Shown: positions 35,376-43,836 of the stretch, piece by piece
How positions within the stretch are numbered: the stretch's first letter is position 1
How the letters are laid out: the number at the start of each line of letters is the position of its first letter
Assembly: GCA_964598765.1 (NCBI GenBank)
Contig: CAZRCZ010000011.1
Span: 1 to 64,000, forward strand
Length of the DNA: 64,000 bases
Direction: 5' to 3'
DNA from: CAZRCZ01 sp964598765
GTDB lineage: Bacteria; Sumerlaeota; Sumerlaeia; MVZB01; JAJFLK01
The notes under the pieces: generated by a model
What the model saw: the letters and a program-made list of their open reading frames with translations, nothing else
What the model was told of the DNA's origin: nothing
Databases searched by the model: none
Made by a program: the position numbers and the translations under genes

Positions 35376-36928
35376 TCCGTCGCCGATTTTGCGTTGGCGG
35401 ACGCGGTTTGAACGAGGTCTCTTTTGATGACTTTCCCGCTGGAGGTTTTGGGAAGTTCGCCGACGATCTCGATCCGCTTGGGGCATTTGTAGCCTGAAAG
35501 TCTTTCATGGCACCATTGTTGGATTTCATGCGCGTCGAGCGACGCGTCAGAGCGCGGGACAACAAACGCGATCACCGTTTCTCCCCAGTCGGCATGGGGC
35601 AAACCGACCGCCGCGGCTTCGGCGACGTTTTCATGCGCGCAGAGAACGCTCTCCACTTCCTTGGCATAGACGTTGAATCCCCCGCTGATGATGACGTCCT
35701 TCTTGCGATCCACGATCCAATAGTAGCCGTCGGCGTCGCGCTTGCCCAAGTCTCCGGTGGCAAGCCAGCCGTCCTTGAGAATCTTTTTTGTCTCCTCGTC
35801 GTCCTTCCAATAACCGCGCATGACGTTTTCGCCGCTGATCCAAATTTCGCCGGTCTCGCCCGCGCCGAGTTCGCGCCCCGATTCATCCAAAATTTTCATT
35901 CGGCAAATCGTGGCCGGCTTGCCGATGGAACCCAATTTGGGATTTCCAATCCGATGGTCGGCGCGTTGAAGAGTGGAGATCGGATAGGGAGCTTCGGTCA
36001 TGCCGTAGATGTGAACCAAGGCGGGACCGATTCTCTTAATGATTGGGGGCAATTTTTCCACGGGCATAGGCGCGCCGCCATACATGATCGTCTTCAAACT
36101 GCTCAGGTCGCGGGAATTGAATCCCTCCGCCGCCGACAGACGGTGGAGGATCGTCGGCACGAGAAACATCGTCGTGATGCGCAATCGTTCGATGATTTCG
36201 CAGATTTCCTCCGCGTCAAAATGCTGAATCAAAACGTTTGCGCCGCCCGCCGCCAAAATCGGAAAAACCATCGCCCCGCTGGCGTGGGTCAACGGCGCGG
36301 AATGAAGAACACGATCCGTCGGACCGAGCGGATGAAGCTCGGTTTGAAGATTTTTGAGCGACGCCAGATAAACGCGATGCGGCAGAACCGCCGCCTTTGG
36401 CTTTCCCGTCGTGCCGGAGGTGTATCGAAGTCGGGCGATGTCCTCCGGTTGGATTTCGACCCGGGGACGCTCGGCCGGACTTGAGGCGAGGAGCGATTCG
36501 TAGATCAGGGCATCCCGCGGAGCTTCGGATGCAGGTTCCCGTGTGTGAATCAGACGCGGAGAATGATAAGGAATTGGAGAATGAGAATGAAATTTGGCGA
36601 CGCGCTCCTGATCCGCGATGAGAAACTTCGGCCCGCAATCGGCGATGATCTCCGCCGCTTCGCGCTCGGTAAGGCGCGTGTTGATGGAAACCCAAATCGC
36701 GCCGATTTGCAGAGAGGCGAGTTCGGCTTCGATCGCCTCGTGCGCGTTGGGAAGCCAAGCCATCACGACTTCCCCTTTGTCCAATCCCAACTTCAGGAGG
36801 GCTTGCGAGAGTCGGTCCACGCGGTCGCAAAGTTGCGCGTGCGTCCACGATTGCTCCCCCTCGATGACGGCGGGATTGGAGCCGAACTCGGGCGCGCGCT
36901 CACGGATGCGGTCAATCACGGTCGGCAA
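35372..36928 (-). CDS. AMP-forming acyl-CoA synthetase family ligase
   Basis: An ANL-superfamily enzyme of about 518 residues that activates a carboxylic acid with ATP and CoA. It shows YTSGTTGKPKAAVL (P-loop), YGMTEAPYPIS, GYWKDDEET, TGDLGKRDADGYY and the catalytic Lys in KTSSGKVIKRDL. TTG 36928 is chosen because a ggaaggaag site precedes it by 8 bases; TTG 36949 is also possible. About 10-15 residues (SHSPIPYHSPRLIHT) appear to come from a purine-rich repeat. Substrate unknown. Confidence 0.88.
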   Translation of the reverse strand: MPTVIDRIRERAPEFGSNPAVIEGEQSWTHAQLCDRVDRLSQALLKLGLDKGEVVMAWLPNAHEAIEAELASLQIGAIWVSINTRLTEREAAEIIADCGPKFLIADQERVAKFHSHSPIPYHSPRLIHTREPASEAPRDALIYESLLASSPAERPRVEIQPEDIARLRYTSGTTGKPKAAVLPHRVYLASLKNLQTELHPLGPTDRVLHSAPLTHASGAMVFPILAAGGANVLIQHFDAEEICEIIERLRITTMFLVPTILHRLSAAEGFNSRDLSSLKTIMYGGAPMPVEKLPPIIKRIGPALVHIYGMTEAPYPISTLQRADHRIGNPKLGSIGKPATICRMKILDESGRELGAGETGEIWISGENVMRGYWKDDEETKKILKDGWLATGDLGKRDADGYYWIVDRKKDVIISGGFNVYAKEVESVLCAHENVAEAAAVGLPHADWGETVIAFVVPRSDASLDAHEIQQWCHERLSGYKCPKRIEIVGELPKTSSGKVIKRDLVQTASANAKSATE

Positions 36929-36984
36929 AATCTTCTTCCTTCCGCCCAAGAATAAACACGATCATTGTCGGGTTGCGCAATGAA

Positions 36985-37055
36985 ATCTGAATGGTCCGCG
37001 CTTATCCGTAAAATCCGCGTCCAAAAATTGGGACGCGGATGAACACGGATTGCGC
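36985..37055. repeat. Atccgcgtcc/ggacgcggat inverted repeat
   Basis: An inverted repeat with arms aatccgcgtccaa and ttgggacgcggat, followed by gaacacggattgcgcg, between the ligase and dinB genes. Member of the cacggat intergenic family. Confidence 0.7.
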
Positions 37056-37067
37056 GAATTGAAATTT

Positions 37068-38258
37068 TTACGATTTCAATGGCTCCTCCCCTTCCATCGC
37101 GCCGCCCCAGAATAATTTGCCTTTTCCCTGATCCCCCCGAACGGCATCCAACGTCTTGAGCAATCGCTCGCGCTTTTGCTCCAACGCGGACTCAAAAAGT
37201 TCCTCCTGCGTCCAATCCACCAATCCCGAAACGCCGACGCCCATCAGGCGAAGGGGCGTCCGATGGTCCCATTCGCGCCGTAGCAACTCCTTGGCCGTTT
37301 GCAGAAAGACCTGATCGTCGTGCGAGGCGGGCTTGAGCGTCGTCTGGCGCGTCAGGGTGCGGAAATCGGGGTAGCGCAGTTTGAGCGTCAGCGTTCCGGC
37401 CCATTGGTCGCGCCGACGCAATCGCGCGCCGATTTTCATCGTCATCCGCGCCAGTTCCGCGTGAAGTTGCCGAACGTCGCCGACGTCTTCGGGAAACGTC
37501 GCCTCCGTGCTGATCTGAACCCGTTCGCGCGACGGCTCGACGGGGGACGCGCCGTTGCCCATTGCACGACGAAGAAGATCGGATCCGTATTCTCCCAGCA
37601 ACTCCGCCAAATTTTTTTCTCCGAAGGCGATCAATTCGCCAAGCGTTTGGACGCCCCGCTTCTTCAATAACTCCTCGGTCTTCGGCCCCAAGCCCGGCAG
37701 AAGTCGGATCGGGAAGGGACGCAAAAGCGCCGTTTCTTGTCCGGGGAACGCGACAAAAAGTCCGAGCGGCTTGGCGAGCTTCGACGCAATTTTCGCGATG
37801 GTCTTGGAAGCGGCCAACCCGACCGAAAGAGGAAGACTCGTTTCCCTCGCGATCCGACGCCGAATTTTTTCCGCCGCCTCGATGGGAGGACCGTGCAACA
37901 GTTGAGTCCCCTCCAAATCCACGTAAGCCTCGTCGGGCGAGGACATTTCCACTCGGTCCGTGAAGGACTCCAAAATTTCGCGGACCTGATCGGTCGCCTC
38001 GCCGTAATCCGACGTGCCGACCGGAACGAGAACGGCTTGCGGGCAGAGACGGAATGCCTGCGCGAGCGGCATGGCCGAACGGACGCCGAACGCGCGCGCT
38101 TCATAGGAACAGGATGCGACCACGCCGCGCCGTTGTTCACCTCCCGGACCTCCGCCGACGATAACCGGTTTGCCGATCAGCGACGGATCATGTTTCCGCT
38201 CGACCGAAACGAAAAAGGAATCCATATCCACGTGGAGGATTGCGCGAGGCCAATTCAT
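37068..38258 (-). CDS. dinB: DNA polymerase IV (Y family)
   Basis: A 396-residue translesion polymerase. Catalytic acids are in HVDMDSFF (Asp11) and SSPDEAYVDLEG (Asp109, Glu110). SYEARAFGVRSAMPL is the fingers block, LPGLGPKTEELLKKRG the HhH motif, and the C-terminus carries the little-finger domain. ATG 38258 is chosen since DinB proteins start just before the first Asp. No beta-clamp motif is clear at the end. A broken copy of its first ~30 codons lies at 42973. Confidence 0.95.
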   Translation of the reverse strand: MNWPRAILHVDMDSFFVSVERKHDPSLIGKPVIVGGGPGGEQRRGVVASCSYEARAFGVRSAMPLAQAFRLCPQAVLVPVGTSDYGEATDQVREILESFTDRVEMSSPDEAYVDLEGTQLLHGPPIEAAEKIRRRIARETSLPLSVGLAASKTIAKIASKLAKPLGLFVAFPGQETALLRPFPIRLLPGLGPKTEELLKKRGVQTLGELIAFGEKNLAELLGEYGSDLLRRAMGNGASPVEPSRERVQISTEATFPEDVGDVRQLHAELARMTMKIGARLRRRDQWAGTLTLKLRYPDFRTLTRQTTLKPASHDDQVFLQTAKELLRREWDHRTPLRLMGVGVSGLVDWTQEELFESALEQKRERLLKTLDAVRGDQGKGKLFWGGAMEGEEPLKS

Positions 38259-38405
38259 GCCGTCAAAATAAACCGGGAACGAAAGAAAAGCGAATGAATC
38301 CCGCGCGCATTTTTTCGCCGCCAAGGGATCGGGTCGTCAAGAACTATCCCCAGTAATGTTAAGAAAAAGATGGGCGTCGGATTCGGAACTTGTAAAATCG
38401 TCGCT

Positions 38406-38551
38406 AAGAGCGTGTCCAAAAAGTGCTCTTTGCTCTGAGTCCCGTGAGGGACGCGATGAGAATAGCCCAGCCTGACAAGGCTGGGATTTCGGTTTCCCGC
38501 TACGGGAATAAGTGCCGTAGGCACGATTGAAAGGACTTATTGGACACGCTC
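38406..38551. mobile_element. 146-bp nested-hairpin element with terminal inverted repeats (copy 1)
   Basis: Terminal repeats agagcgtgtccaa (38406-38418) and ttggacacgctct (38539-38551) bound three inner hairpins: gtcccgtgagggac, cccagcc...ggctggg and gtgccgtaggcac. No coding potential. A divergent inverted copy is at 55697-55846, so it is a MITE-like or REP-like mobile sequence. Confidence 0.8.
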
Positions 38552-38599
38552 TAAGAAATTCAACCGACCATCAACTTGATCCTTCATCGCGTTTCCAAG

Positions 38600-38940
38600 C
38601 GCCCCCAAGGGAATCCTCCTCCGCCCTCATCTTCCCCTATACTTATTCGCGTGCGGCGACACGCCGCCCGCTCTGCCGATCTCACCCGTTCGGCCAAACT
38701 CTTCGCGCTCTTTGCGTTCTTTCGCGGCCAATCCGACTTGATTTTTCGTGCGGTCAGTTTATTTGCTTGGCGTCTTGGTGACTTGGCGGTGAAGGCGTCC
38801 GATGACGGATCCCTCCGCAATTCCGATTTTTCTTGCTCCGGAGATGAATCCTGTGATATTAAGATGATCAGCGCGCCGATTTAAGCCACAACTTGCGGGC
38901 GCGGAATAAATTCAGCTAAAGCGTGGGCGAGAATGGAAAT
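38600..38940. other. Intergenic region with repeat arm
   Basis: No gene is supportable here. It holds a single cttggtgacttggcggtg arm at 38767-38796 (same family as 18378-18507) and upstream CT-rich sequence. Confidence 0.5.
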
Positions 38941-38942
38941 TC

Positions 38943-38985
38943 AAACCGCCCGGCTCGATGTGGCCGAGGCGGTTTTTTCTTTTTG
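38943..38985 (+). terminator. Hairpin plus T-run before 39006 gene
   Basis: aaaccgcc and ggcggtttt form an 8-base stem with a second cggc/gccg pairing inside, followed by ttttttcttttt. It looks like an intrinsic terminator placed 21 bases before the start codon, so it may attenuate the gene or terminate a short upstream RNA. Confidence 0.65.
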
Positions 38986-39005
38986 GCCCGCGCGGGAGGT
39001 CAAAA

Positions 39006-39578
39006 ATGAGCAATCACGCCGGAAACTACGTGAAATCCGAGCGGCTGAGACAGAAACTCCGCTACGGGGACTTGGCCCGCCTTGCGGGCTGGAAAAACGT
39101 CAATCGGGGAGCGCGGCGAATCCAGACTCTCGAACGGGGGGAATTCGTCGACAAAAACGCCTACGAGAAAATCGCAAACGCGCTCCAACTCGACCGGGCC
39201 AAAATCAGCGATTTGGCTCGGCAGGACCGCGAGGCATTCCTCGCCGAATGGGAGAATTGGGTGGATCAGCCGGTCCCGGTTCAGATCGTCATGCGCGCAT
39301 TTGCGGGGTGTTATATTGCCCGAACGCCGCCTGATCGAGACTGGACCCGAGAGGAATTGGAAGCTTACGCCGCCGAAGTCGCCCGCGAGAACAACTGCGA
39401 CGTCTGCCTCACGCTTTCGCGTCGCCACAGCACTTGGATCTTCGACAAGGGGGAAACCTTGTTCCGATCCGAAGCCTCCCCCGACCGGCCCAATTCGCCG
39501 TGGATGCGGTTGCGGGCGGATCGCCACAGATTCCTCTTTTCCTTTGCCGACGGAAAACCGATGATTCAACCGAAATGA
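39006..39578 (+). CDS. Helix-turn-helix protein with C-terminal domain of unknown function
   Basis: A 190-residue protein. Residues 8-60 look like an XRE-type HTH (VKSERLRQKLRYGDLARLAG ... IQTLERGEFVDKNAYEKIANALQLD). The C-terminal part (residues 75-190, with WVDQPVPVQIVMRAFAGCYIAR) is not recognised. ATG 39006 follows a strong gggaggt site. Located in the accessory segment between dinB and its partial copy; may regulate neighbouring genes. Confidence 0.65.
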   Translation: MSNHAGNYVKSERLRQKLRYGDLARLAGWKNVNRGARRIQTLERGEFVDKNAYEKIANALQLDRAKISDLARQDREAFLAEWENWVDQPVPVQIVMRAFAGCYIARTPPDRDWTREELEAYAAEVARENNCDVCLTLSRRHSTWIFDKGETLFRSEASPDRPNSPWMRLRADRHRFLFSFADGKPMIQPK

Positions 39579-39583
39579 CCATC

Positions 39584-39649
39584 TGGCACAGCCGTCCCCG
39601 GCTGTGGAATGATCGAATCAATCCGGCGCAGTCGGGGCGCGACTGCGCC
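39584..39649. repeat. Two intergenic palindromes
   Basis: tggcacagccgtccccggctgtgg (39584-39607, core ctggcacagccg) is followed by a ggcgcagtc/gactgcgcc hairpin (39625-39649). Confidence 0.7.
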
Positions 39650-39668
39650 AAATTTTTGGCGGGCTTTC

Positions 39669-39767
39669 ATGCGAATCACTTCCTTCCTGATTCTTTTGGC
39701 GCTGGCGATCTTTAATTCCCCTCGCTCTCCGCCAACGATGATGCGCGCCCGACGAAATCAAGCATGA
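39669..39767 (+). other. Possible tiny leader-peptide-like ORF
   Basis: A 32-residue frame whose start (MRITSFLILLALAIFNSP) looks like a signal peptide, ending soon after. It may be a remnant of a truncated secreted-protein gene cut off by the adjacent module. No ribosome site. Weak support. Confidence 0.25.
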
Positions 39768-39848
39768 TCCCGGAATCGGTTCTGAAAAGTGAAGTTGGCT
39801 TCGACCGCGCCGTGAAATCCTTGATCCCCTTTTTTCCAAAATGAATGG

Positions 39849-39880
39849 AAAGCGAATTACTTTTGTAGTAAACGTCCCAT
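39849..39880 (+). repeat. Left terminal inverted repeat of module
   Basis: Outer 18 bases are identical in inverse to 42449-42466. It lies inside the longest reading frame of the methylase, which argues that the true start is downstream. Confidence 0.75.
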
Positions 39881-39906
39881 ACGTCCTGATGGAGTGCGCT
39901 AAGGCC

Positions 39907-41208
39907 ATGGCGAAGACAGCATCGCGGGAACAGACACGCAATAGGCTCGGAAGGTCCAGCCGTTTGTCGGACGCGCCGCCGAAGGCGGAAAGCAAATCGC
40001 TGAATCGAAGCCTGCACGCCGCCAAAGCCGCCAAGCAGGATGAGTTCTACACCCAGTATGTCGACATCGAGAAAGAAGTCGAGGCGTACCTCGAGTTCGA
40101 CCCCGACACCTTCCGCGGCAAGGTCGTCTACTGCAACTGCGACGACCCCTTCGAGAGCAACTTCTTCAAGTATTTCGCCGCCAACTTCAACAAGCTCGGC
40201 CTCAAGAAGCTCATCACCACCAGCTACGACGGCTCCCCCATCGCCGGGCAGATGTCCCTGTTCCCGGAATACAGCGAGGGGAACGGCAAGCGGCAAAAGC
40301 CCAAGGCCCTCTGCGTCATCCTCGACCACGTGAAAGACGAGGACGGCGACGGCGCGACGAACATCGAAGACGTCAAGCTGTTCCTCAAGCGCAACAAGGC
40401 CGCCCGCACCCCCCTCAAGGCCGACGACCAATTCCCCGGCGGCGACTTCCGCAGCACCGGGTGCGTCGAACTCCTCAAACAAGCCGACATCGTCGTCACC
40501 AACCCGCCGTTCTCGCTTTTTCACGAATACGTCGCACAGCTCGTTGCGCACGAGAAGCGGTTCCTGATCATCGGGAACAAGAATTGGATTACCTACAAGG
40601 AATTCTTTCCACTCATCAAGGACGGGAAACTGTGGATGGGTGTCACCCCAATGAGTGTCGACATGCTTTTCGACCTTCCACCAAAGGTAGCTGAGGTTAT
40701 GCTCAAGTCCGGGAAAAAGGGCAGCAACTACAGGGTCGTCAATGGCAAGGTAATGGGCCGGTCTGCTTCCGTTTGGTTTACGAATCTGGACCATGGGCGT
40801 CGTCATCAGAGGCTACCGCTGATGACGATGGAGGAGAACCTGAAGTTCAGCAAACACAAAGAGGTCAGAGGCAAGAAGGTTTACGACCGCTACGACAATT
40901 ATGACGCGATTGAAGTGCCGTTTACCGACGCGATTCCCAGCGACCTCGATGGCGTGATGGGCGTCCCTATCTCATTTCTCGACAAGTATAACCCAGAACA
41001 ATTCGAGATTGTGGGGACAACGGAGTCCAACGACCCGGATAACGCCTGCAGGACGCGTCTCTACACTTCGAAGGAGTGCCGCGCCGCGTATTTGAAGCGA
41101 TTCGGCGAGCCGGGCACTTATGACCTAAACGCGTCTGGAGTCGTGAAAGGTGTCAAAGTTTTCAAGCGCATCCTGATCCGCCGTCGCGCCAACGGGAAGA
41201 AAAAGTGA
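39907..41208 (+). CDS. EcoRI-family adenine DNA methyltransferase
   Basis: A 433-residue protein that matches the M.EcoRI family: AAKAAKQDEFYTQYVDIEKE (residues 38-57), CNCDDPFESNFFKYF (SAM region), and the catalytic ADIVVTNPPFSLF (NPPF 199-202). Such enzymes methylate adenine (EcoRI: GAATTC). ATG 39907 puts the FYTQ motif at the usual distance from the N-terminus; ATGs at 39841 and 39889 are alternatives, the first lying outside the terminal repeat. It is not followed by an EcoRI nuclease but by a DUF262-HNH gene with a GTGA overlap. Confidence 0.87.
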   Translation: MAKTASREQTRNRLGRSSRLSDAPPKAESKSLNRSLHAAKAAKQDEFYTQYVDIEKEVEAYLEFDPDTFRGKVVYCNCDDPFESNFFKYFAANFNKLGLKKLITTSYDGSPIAGQMSLFPEYSEGNGKRQKPKALCVILDHVKDEDGDGATNIEDVKLFLKRNKAARTPLKADDQFPGGDFRSTGCVELLKQADIVVTNPPFSLFHEYVAQLVAHEKRFLIIGNKNWITYKEFFPLIKDGKLWMGVTPMSVDMLFDLPPKVAEVMLKSGKKGSNYRVVNGKVMGRSASVWFTNLDHGRRHQRLPLMTMEENLKFSKHKEVRGKKVYDRYDNYDAIEVPFTDAIPSDLDGVMGVPISFLDKYNPEQFEIVGTTESNDPDNACRTRLYTSKECRAAYLKRFGEPGTYDLNASGVVKGVKVFKRILIRRRANGKKK

Positions 41209-42371
41209 AAACCACGCTACAAACCGACATCACCGTCGCCAAAATCTGCGACGGTTTCGTCTACAACCAACTGGAAGGCAAGGGCCTGTTCGGCCTCGGC
41301 GGAAAGCTCACGATTCAGCCGGAGTATCAGCGCAATTACATCTACGCCGACGGCGGCGGCAAGAAGGAGCAGGCAGTCATCGAATCGCTGTTGAGGGGCT
41401 ACCCGCTCGGATTGATCTACTTCAACAAGGTCGCCGAGGACAAGTTCGAGGTGCTCGACGGCCAGCAGCGCATCACCAGCGTCGGGCGGTTCGTCACCGA
41501 CAAGTTCGCGATCATGGAGAACGGCAACCCGAAGATGTTCAGCACCATGCCCGCCGATCAGCAGAAGAAGATTCGCGAAAGCAAACTGCTGATCTACGAG
41601 TGCGAGGGGGAGGAGACCGAGATCAGGAAGTGGTTTGAAACGATCAACATTGCCGGTGTGCCGCTCAACCCGCAAGAGCTCTTGAACGCGATTTATTCCG
41701 GCCCGTTTGTCACCAAGGCCAAGGAAGAGTTCAGCAACAGCCAGAACTCGAACATCCAGAAGTGGAGCGCCTACATCCGCGGTAGCGCCAACCGGCAGGA
41801 CTTTCTTGCGGCGGCGCTGGATTGGGTGAGCAAGGGCGACATCGGCGCTTACATGACTGCTCACCGAAGAGACAAAAACATCAACGAGCTGAAGCATTAC
41901 TTCAACAGCGTGATCGACTGGGTCTCGACGGTGTTTGCCGACGTTCTGCCGGAAATGAAGGGGTTGGAGTGGGGCAGGCTTTACGAGGAACACCACGGCA
42001 AGAGCTACGATCCGAAGAAGATGTCGGCTGACGTGAAAAAGTTGATGGCCGACGACTTCGTGACGAACAACCGGGGAATTTTCGAGTATCTGTTAGGCGG
42101 GTCAAAGGATACGGAGTTGCTGAACGTGCGCGTGTTCGACAAGAAGGTGGCGCGGGCCGCCTACACGAAGCAGACACAGGCGGCCGAAGCGAAGGGCGTC
42201 TCCAACTGCCCGCTGTGCGCAGTCGGGAACAACACGAACAAGAGCAGGATTTACGATTTCGACGAGATGGACGCCGACCATGTTACCGCATGGAGCAAGA
42301 GCGGCGACTCGTCAGCCAAGAACTGCCAGATGCTCTGTGTCACCCACAATCGCGCCAAAGGCAACCGATAA
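41205..42371 (+). CDS. DUF262 (GmrS/ParB-like) protein with C-terminal HNH nuclease
   Basis: A 388-residue protein. The N-terminal DUF262 domain has PEYQRNY (39-45), the LLRGYPLGLIYF helix and LDGQQRITS (84-92), the ParB-like NTP-binding box of GmrS. The C-terminus is an HNH nuclease: CPLC (335-338), MDADHVTAWSKSG (His359), NCQMLCVTHNRAKGN. Together these resemble GmrSD-type nucleases, normally modification-dependent. Coupled to an EcoRI-type methylase by GTGA (41205-41208), it may be the restriction partner. Apparently intact. Confidence 0.85.
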   Translation: MKTTLQTDITVAKICDGFVYNQLEGKGLFGLGGKLTIQPEYQRNYIYADGGGKKEQAVIESLLRGYPLGLIYFNKVAEDKFEVLDGQQRITSVGRFVTDKFAIMENGNPKMFSTMPADQQKKIRESKLLIYECEGEETEIRKWFETINIAGVPLNPQELLNAIYSGPFVTKAKEEFSNSQNSNIQKWSAYIRGSANRQDFLAAALDWVSKGDIGAYMTAHRRDKNINELKHYFNSVIDWVSTVFADVLPEMKGLEWGRLYEEHHGKSYDPKKMSADVKKLMADDFVTNNRGIFEYLLGGSKDTELLNVRVFDKKVARAAYTKQTQAAEAKGVSNCPLCAVGNNTNKSRIYDFDEMDADHVTAWSKSGDSSAKNCQMLCVTHNRAKGNR

Positions 42372-42434
42372 TATGGGCGTCCACAGCCCGGCGCGTGGAG
42401 TGGACCCGGCCGCCAAACAACTGGTAATTGGTAA

Positions 42435-42466
42435 TTGGGGCGTTGACCACAAAAGTAATTCGCTTT
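42435..42466 (-). repeat. Right terminal inverted repeat of module
   Basis: Complement of the left repeat (28 of 32 positions). Preceded by ggtaattggtaattgg. Confidence 0.75.
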
Positions 42467-42843
42467 GACTCTCGCGTCCTCACGCTCTCTTCGACCCTAC
42501 ATCAATTTTTCCTTCTCCGCTCTCCTTCTGCCCGAATCCGAACTTCTTCTTTGTTCTCCTTTGCGGCTAAAAATTCCTCACATTTCAATCCAATAAGCGC
42601 CAATAAGAGCCTTCAAGGGAATCCCGTCGCAAGGTCCCTCCGGTTATCATCGCTCCCATGCCATCCCCTCGCTCCCATTCCCTCCCCAAAATCCGCGCCA
42701 TCTTTGAAATCCGAGGCGAAAATGGGGACTGGCTCGGCGGGTTCCGCAAAATCAGATCGCTCATCTCCCGCCGTGCCTGTCCCTTTTTTCGTCATCGCAA
42801 CCCCAATCCAATCAATACTCTCCGCCAAGAGCCGCCCTAAATT

Positions 42844-42931
42844 TGGCTTCGTTTCGCAAAAAAAATTTTCCTTGTTCAAATCCCGTTCATCCTGTCCATC
42901 TCCGTTCAAATTGGCTTCGTTTCGTAATTTT
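42844..42931. repeat. Ttggcttcgtttcg direct repeats
   Basis: ttggcttcgtttcg occurs at about 42844 and again at about 42912, each with gttcaaat nearby, in AT-rich gene-free DNA just before the dinB fragment. Otherwise the region 42372-42970 holds no gene that I can support. Confidence 0.6.
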
Positions 42932-42972
42932 TTATTTTTTCCGAACGGGCGACCGGGGACGTGGCGACGGGG

Positions 42973-43069
42973 GACGATGACCGGCTTGCCGATCAGCGAC
43001 GGATCGTGTTTCCGCTCGACCGAAACGAAGAACGAATCCATATCCGCGTGGAGGAGTGCGCGAGGCCAA
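42973..43069 (-). pseudogene. dinB 5'-end fragment (duplicate)
   Basis: 97 bases match 38158-38253 of dinB with about 7 mismatches and in the same orientation. They encode residues 2-34 (MDSFFVSVERKHDPSLIGKP) and then lose the frame homology. There is no start codon in the equivalent place and no downstream dinB sequence, so it is a dead fragment. Confidence 0.85.
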
Positions 43070-43263
43070 GAATGAAGAAAAGGCTATCGCACGGACGAAA
43101 ATGAAGCGAATCTAAACGCCGTTCGGGTTTTGTTCACCACCAAGACACCAAGTCACCAAGAAGAAACCGCGGATTTTTCCGATCTCTTCTTGACTTCGGG
43201 TCGCGCTTGATCCGATAACGAAACGGCATTTCCCCGCGTGGGGAAGCAAAATTGGAATCGTCC

Positions 43264-43836
43264 ATGAATCATCGGCGTTTTTTGACTCGCGGAATCGGAT
43301 CGTTGTCGGTCCTCGCATTTTTGCCGTTCGCGTTGGCTTGCGCCCACACCCGGCCCAAACCCGAATTGATTTTTCACCGCGCCGAGGAGCCGACGGCCTA
43401 CAAGCGCTACGAGCGTTGCGCCGAGCGCGATTTTCTCCACCACTTTGTCCGCAAGGCGTATTCGTCGGCCAAGCGGAGCGATCTGGATTTCGCCGGACCC
43501 CAGCAACAGACGATTCTCGACACGTGGGGACGCCCCGATTACATCCGCAAGCCGTTCTGGTCGCTGGAGGACGAAAAGGTCGAGGAGTGGGTTTATCTCG
43601 ATCATCAACACGTTTATCAATTTGTGAATCATCAGTTGGTGTTCGAGGGACCGTTGACCGATTTGGAGCAGTTGCTGATCCGGCTGGGTTATCCCGATCA
43701 AATGATCACGACGCTCAGTGAATCGGGCGTGGTCAAACATTTCCTCTATTACGGCAACGTGATTTTGCCCGGCAGATTGGAGTCGTTCAATCTGGCCAAC
43801 GGGTGGATCGTTCATAACTCGCAGGGAAGCGATTAG
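43264..43836 (+). CDS. Lipoprotein of unknown function
   Basis: A 190-residue protein with a leader that has a twin arginine (NHRRFLTRG) and a lipobox (FLPFALAC), so perhaps a Tat-exported lipoprotein. The mature part contains ILDTWGRPDYIRKPF...VEEWVYLDHQHVYQFVNHQLVFEG, a pattern like SmpA/BamE-type small outer-membrane lipoproteins, though the match is loose. Its stop overlaps the GTG of the next TPR lipoprotein by one base (TAGTG), suggesting a joint envelope function. Confidence 0.7.
   Translation: MNHRRFLTRGIGSLSVLAFLPFALACAHTRPKPELIFHRAEEPTAYKRYERCAERDFLHHFVRKAYSSAKRSDLDFAGPQQQTILDTWGRPDYIRKPFWSLEDEKVEEWVYLDHQHVYQFVNHQLVFEGPLTDLEQLLIRLGYPDQMITTLSESGVVKHFLYYGNVILPGRLESFNLANGWIVHNSQGSD

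Larger units (their letters stand above)
39849..42466. mobile_element. TIR-bounded module carrying EcoRI-family methylase and DUF262-HNH gene
   Basis: Inverted repeats at 39849-39880 and 42435-42466 match at 28 of 32 positions, with the outer 18 bases (aaagcgaattacttttgt) perfect. They enclose 2.6 kb with two translationally coupled genes whose codon use is AAG/GAC/CTC-rich compared with flanks. No transposase is inside, so it would be non-autonomous. No target-site duplication was obvious. Confidence 0.7.

Noticed and set aside
39712..40806. 364-residue minus-strand frame
   Set aside because: It is antisense to the EcoRI-family methylase, low-complexity, and without known motifs.
42613..43041. 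142-residue minus-strand frame starting MDSFFVSVERK
   Set aside because: Only the first part is dinB-like; the rest is unrelated repeat DNA, so it is a fragment, not a gene.
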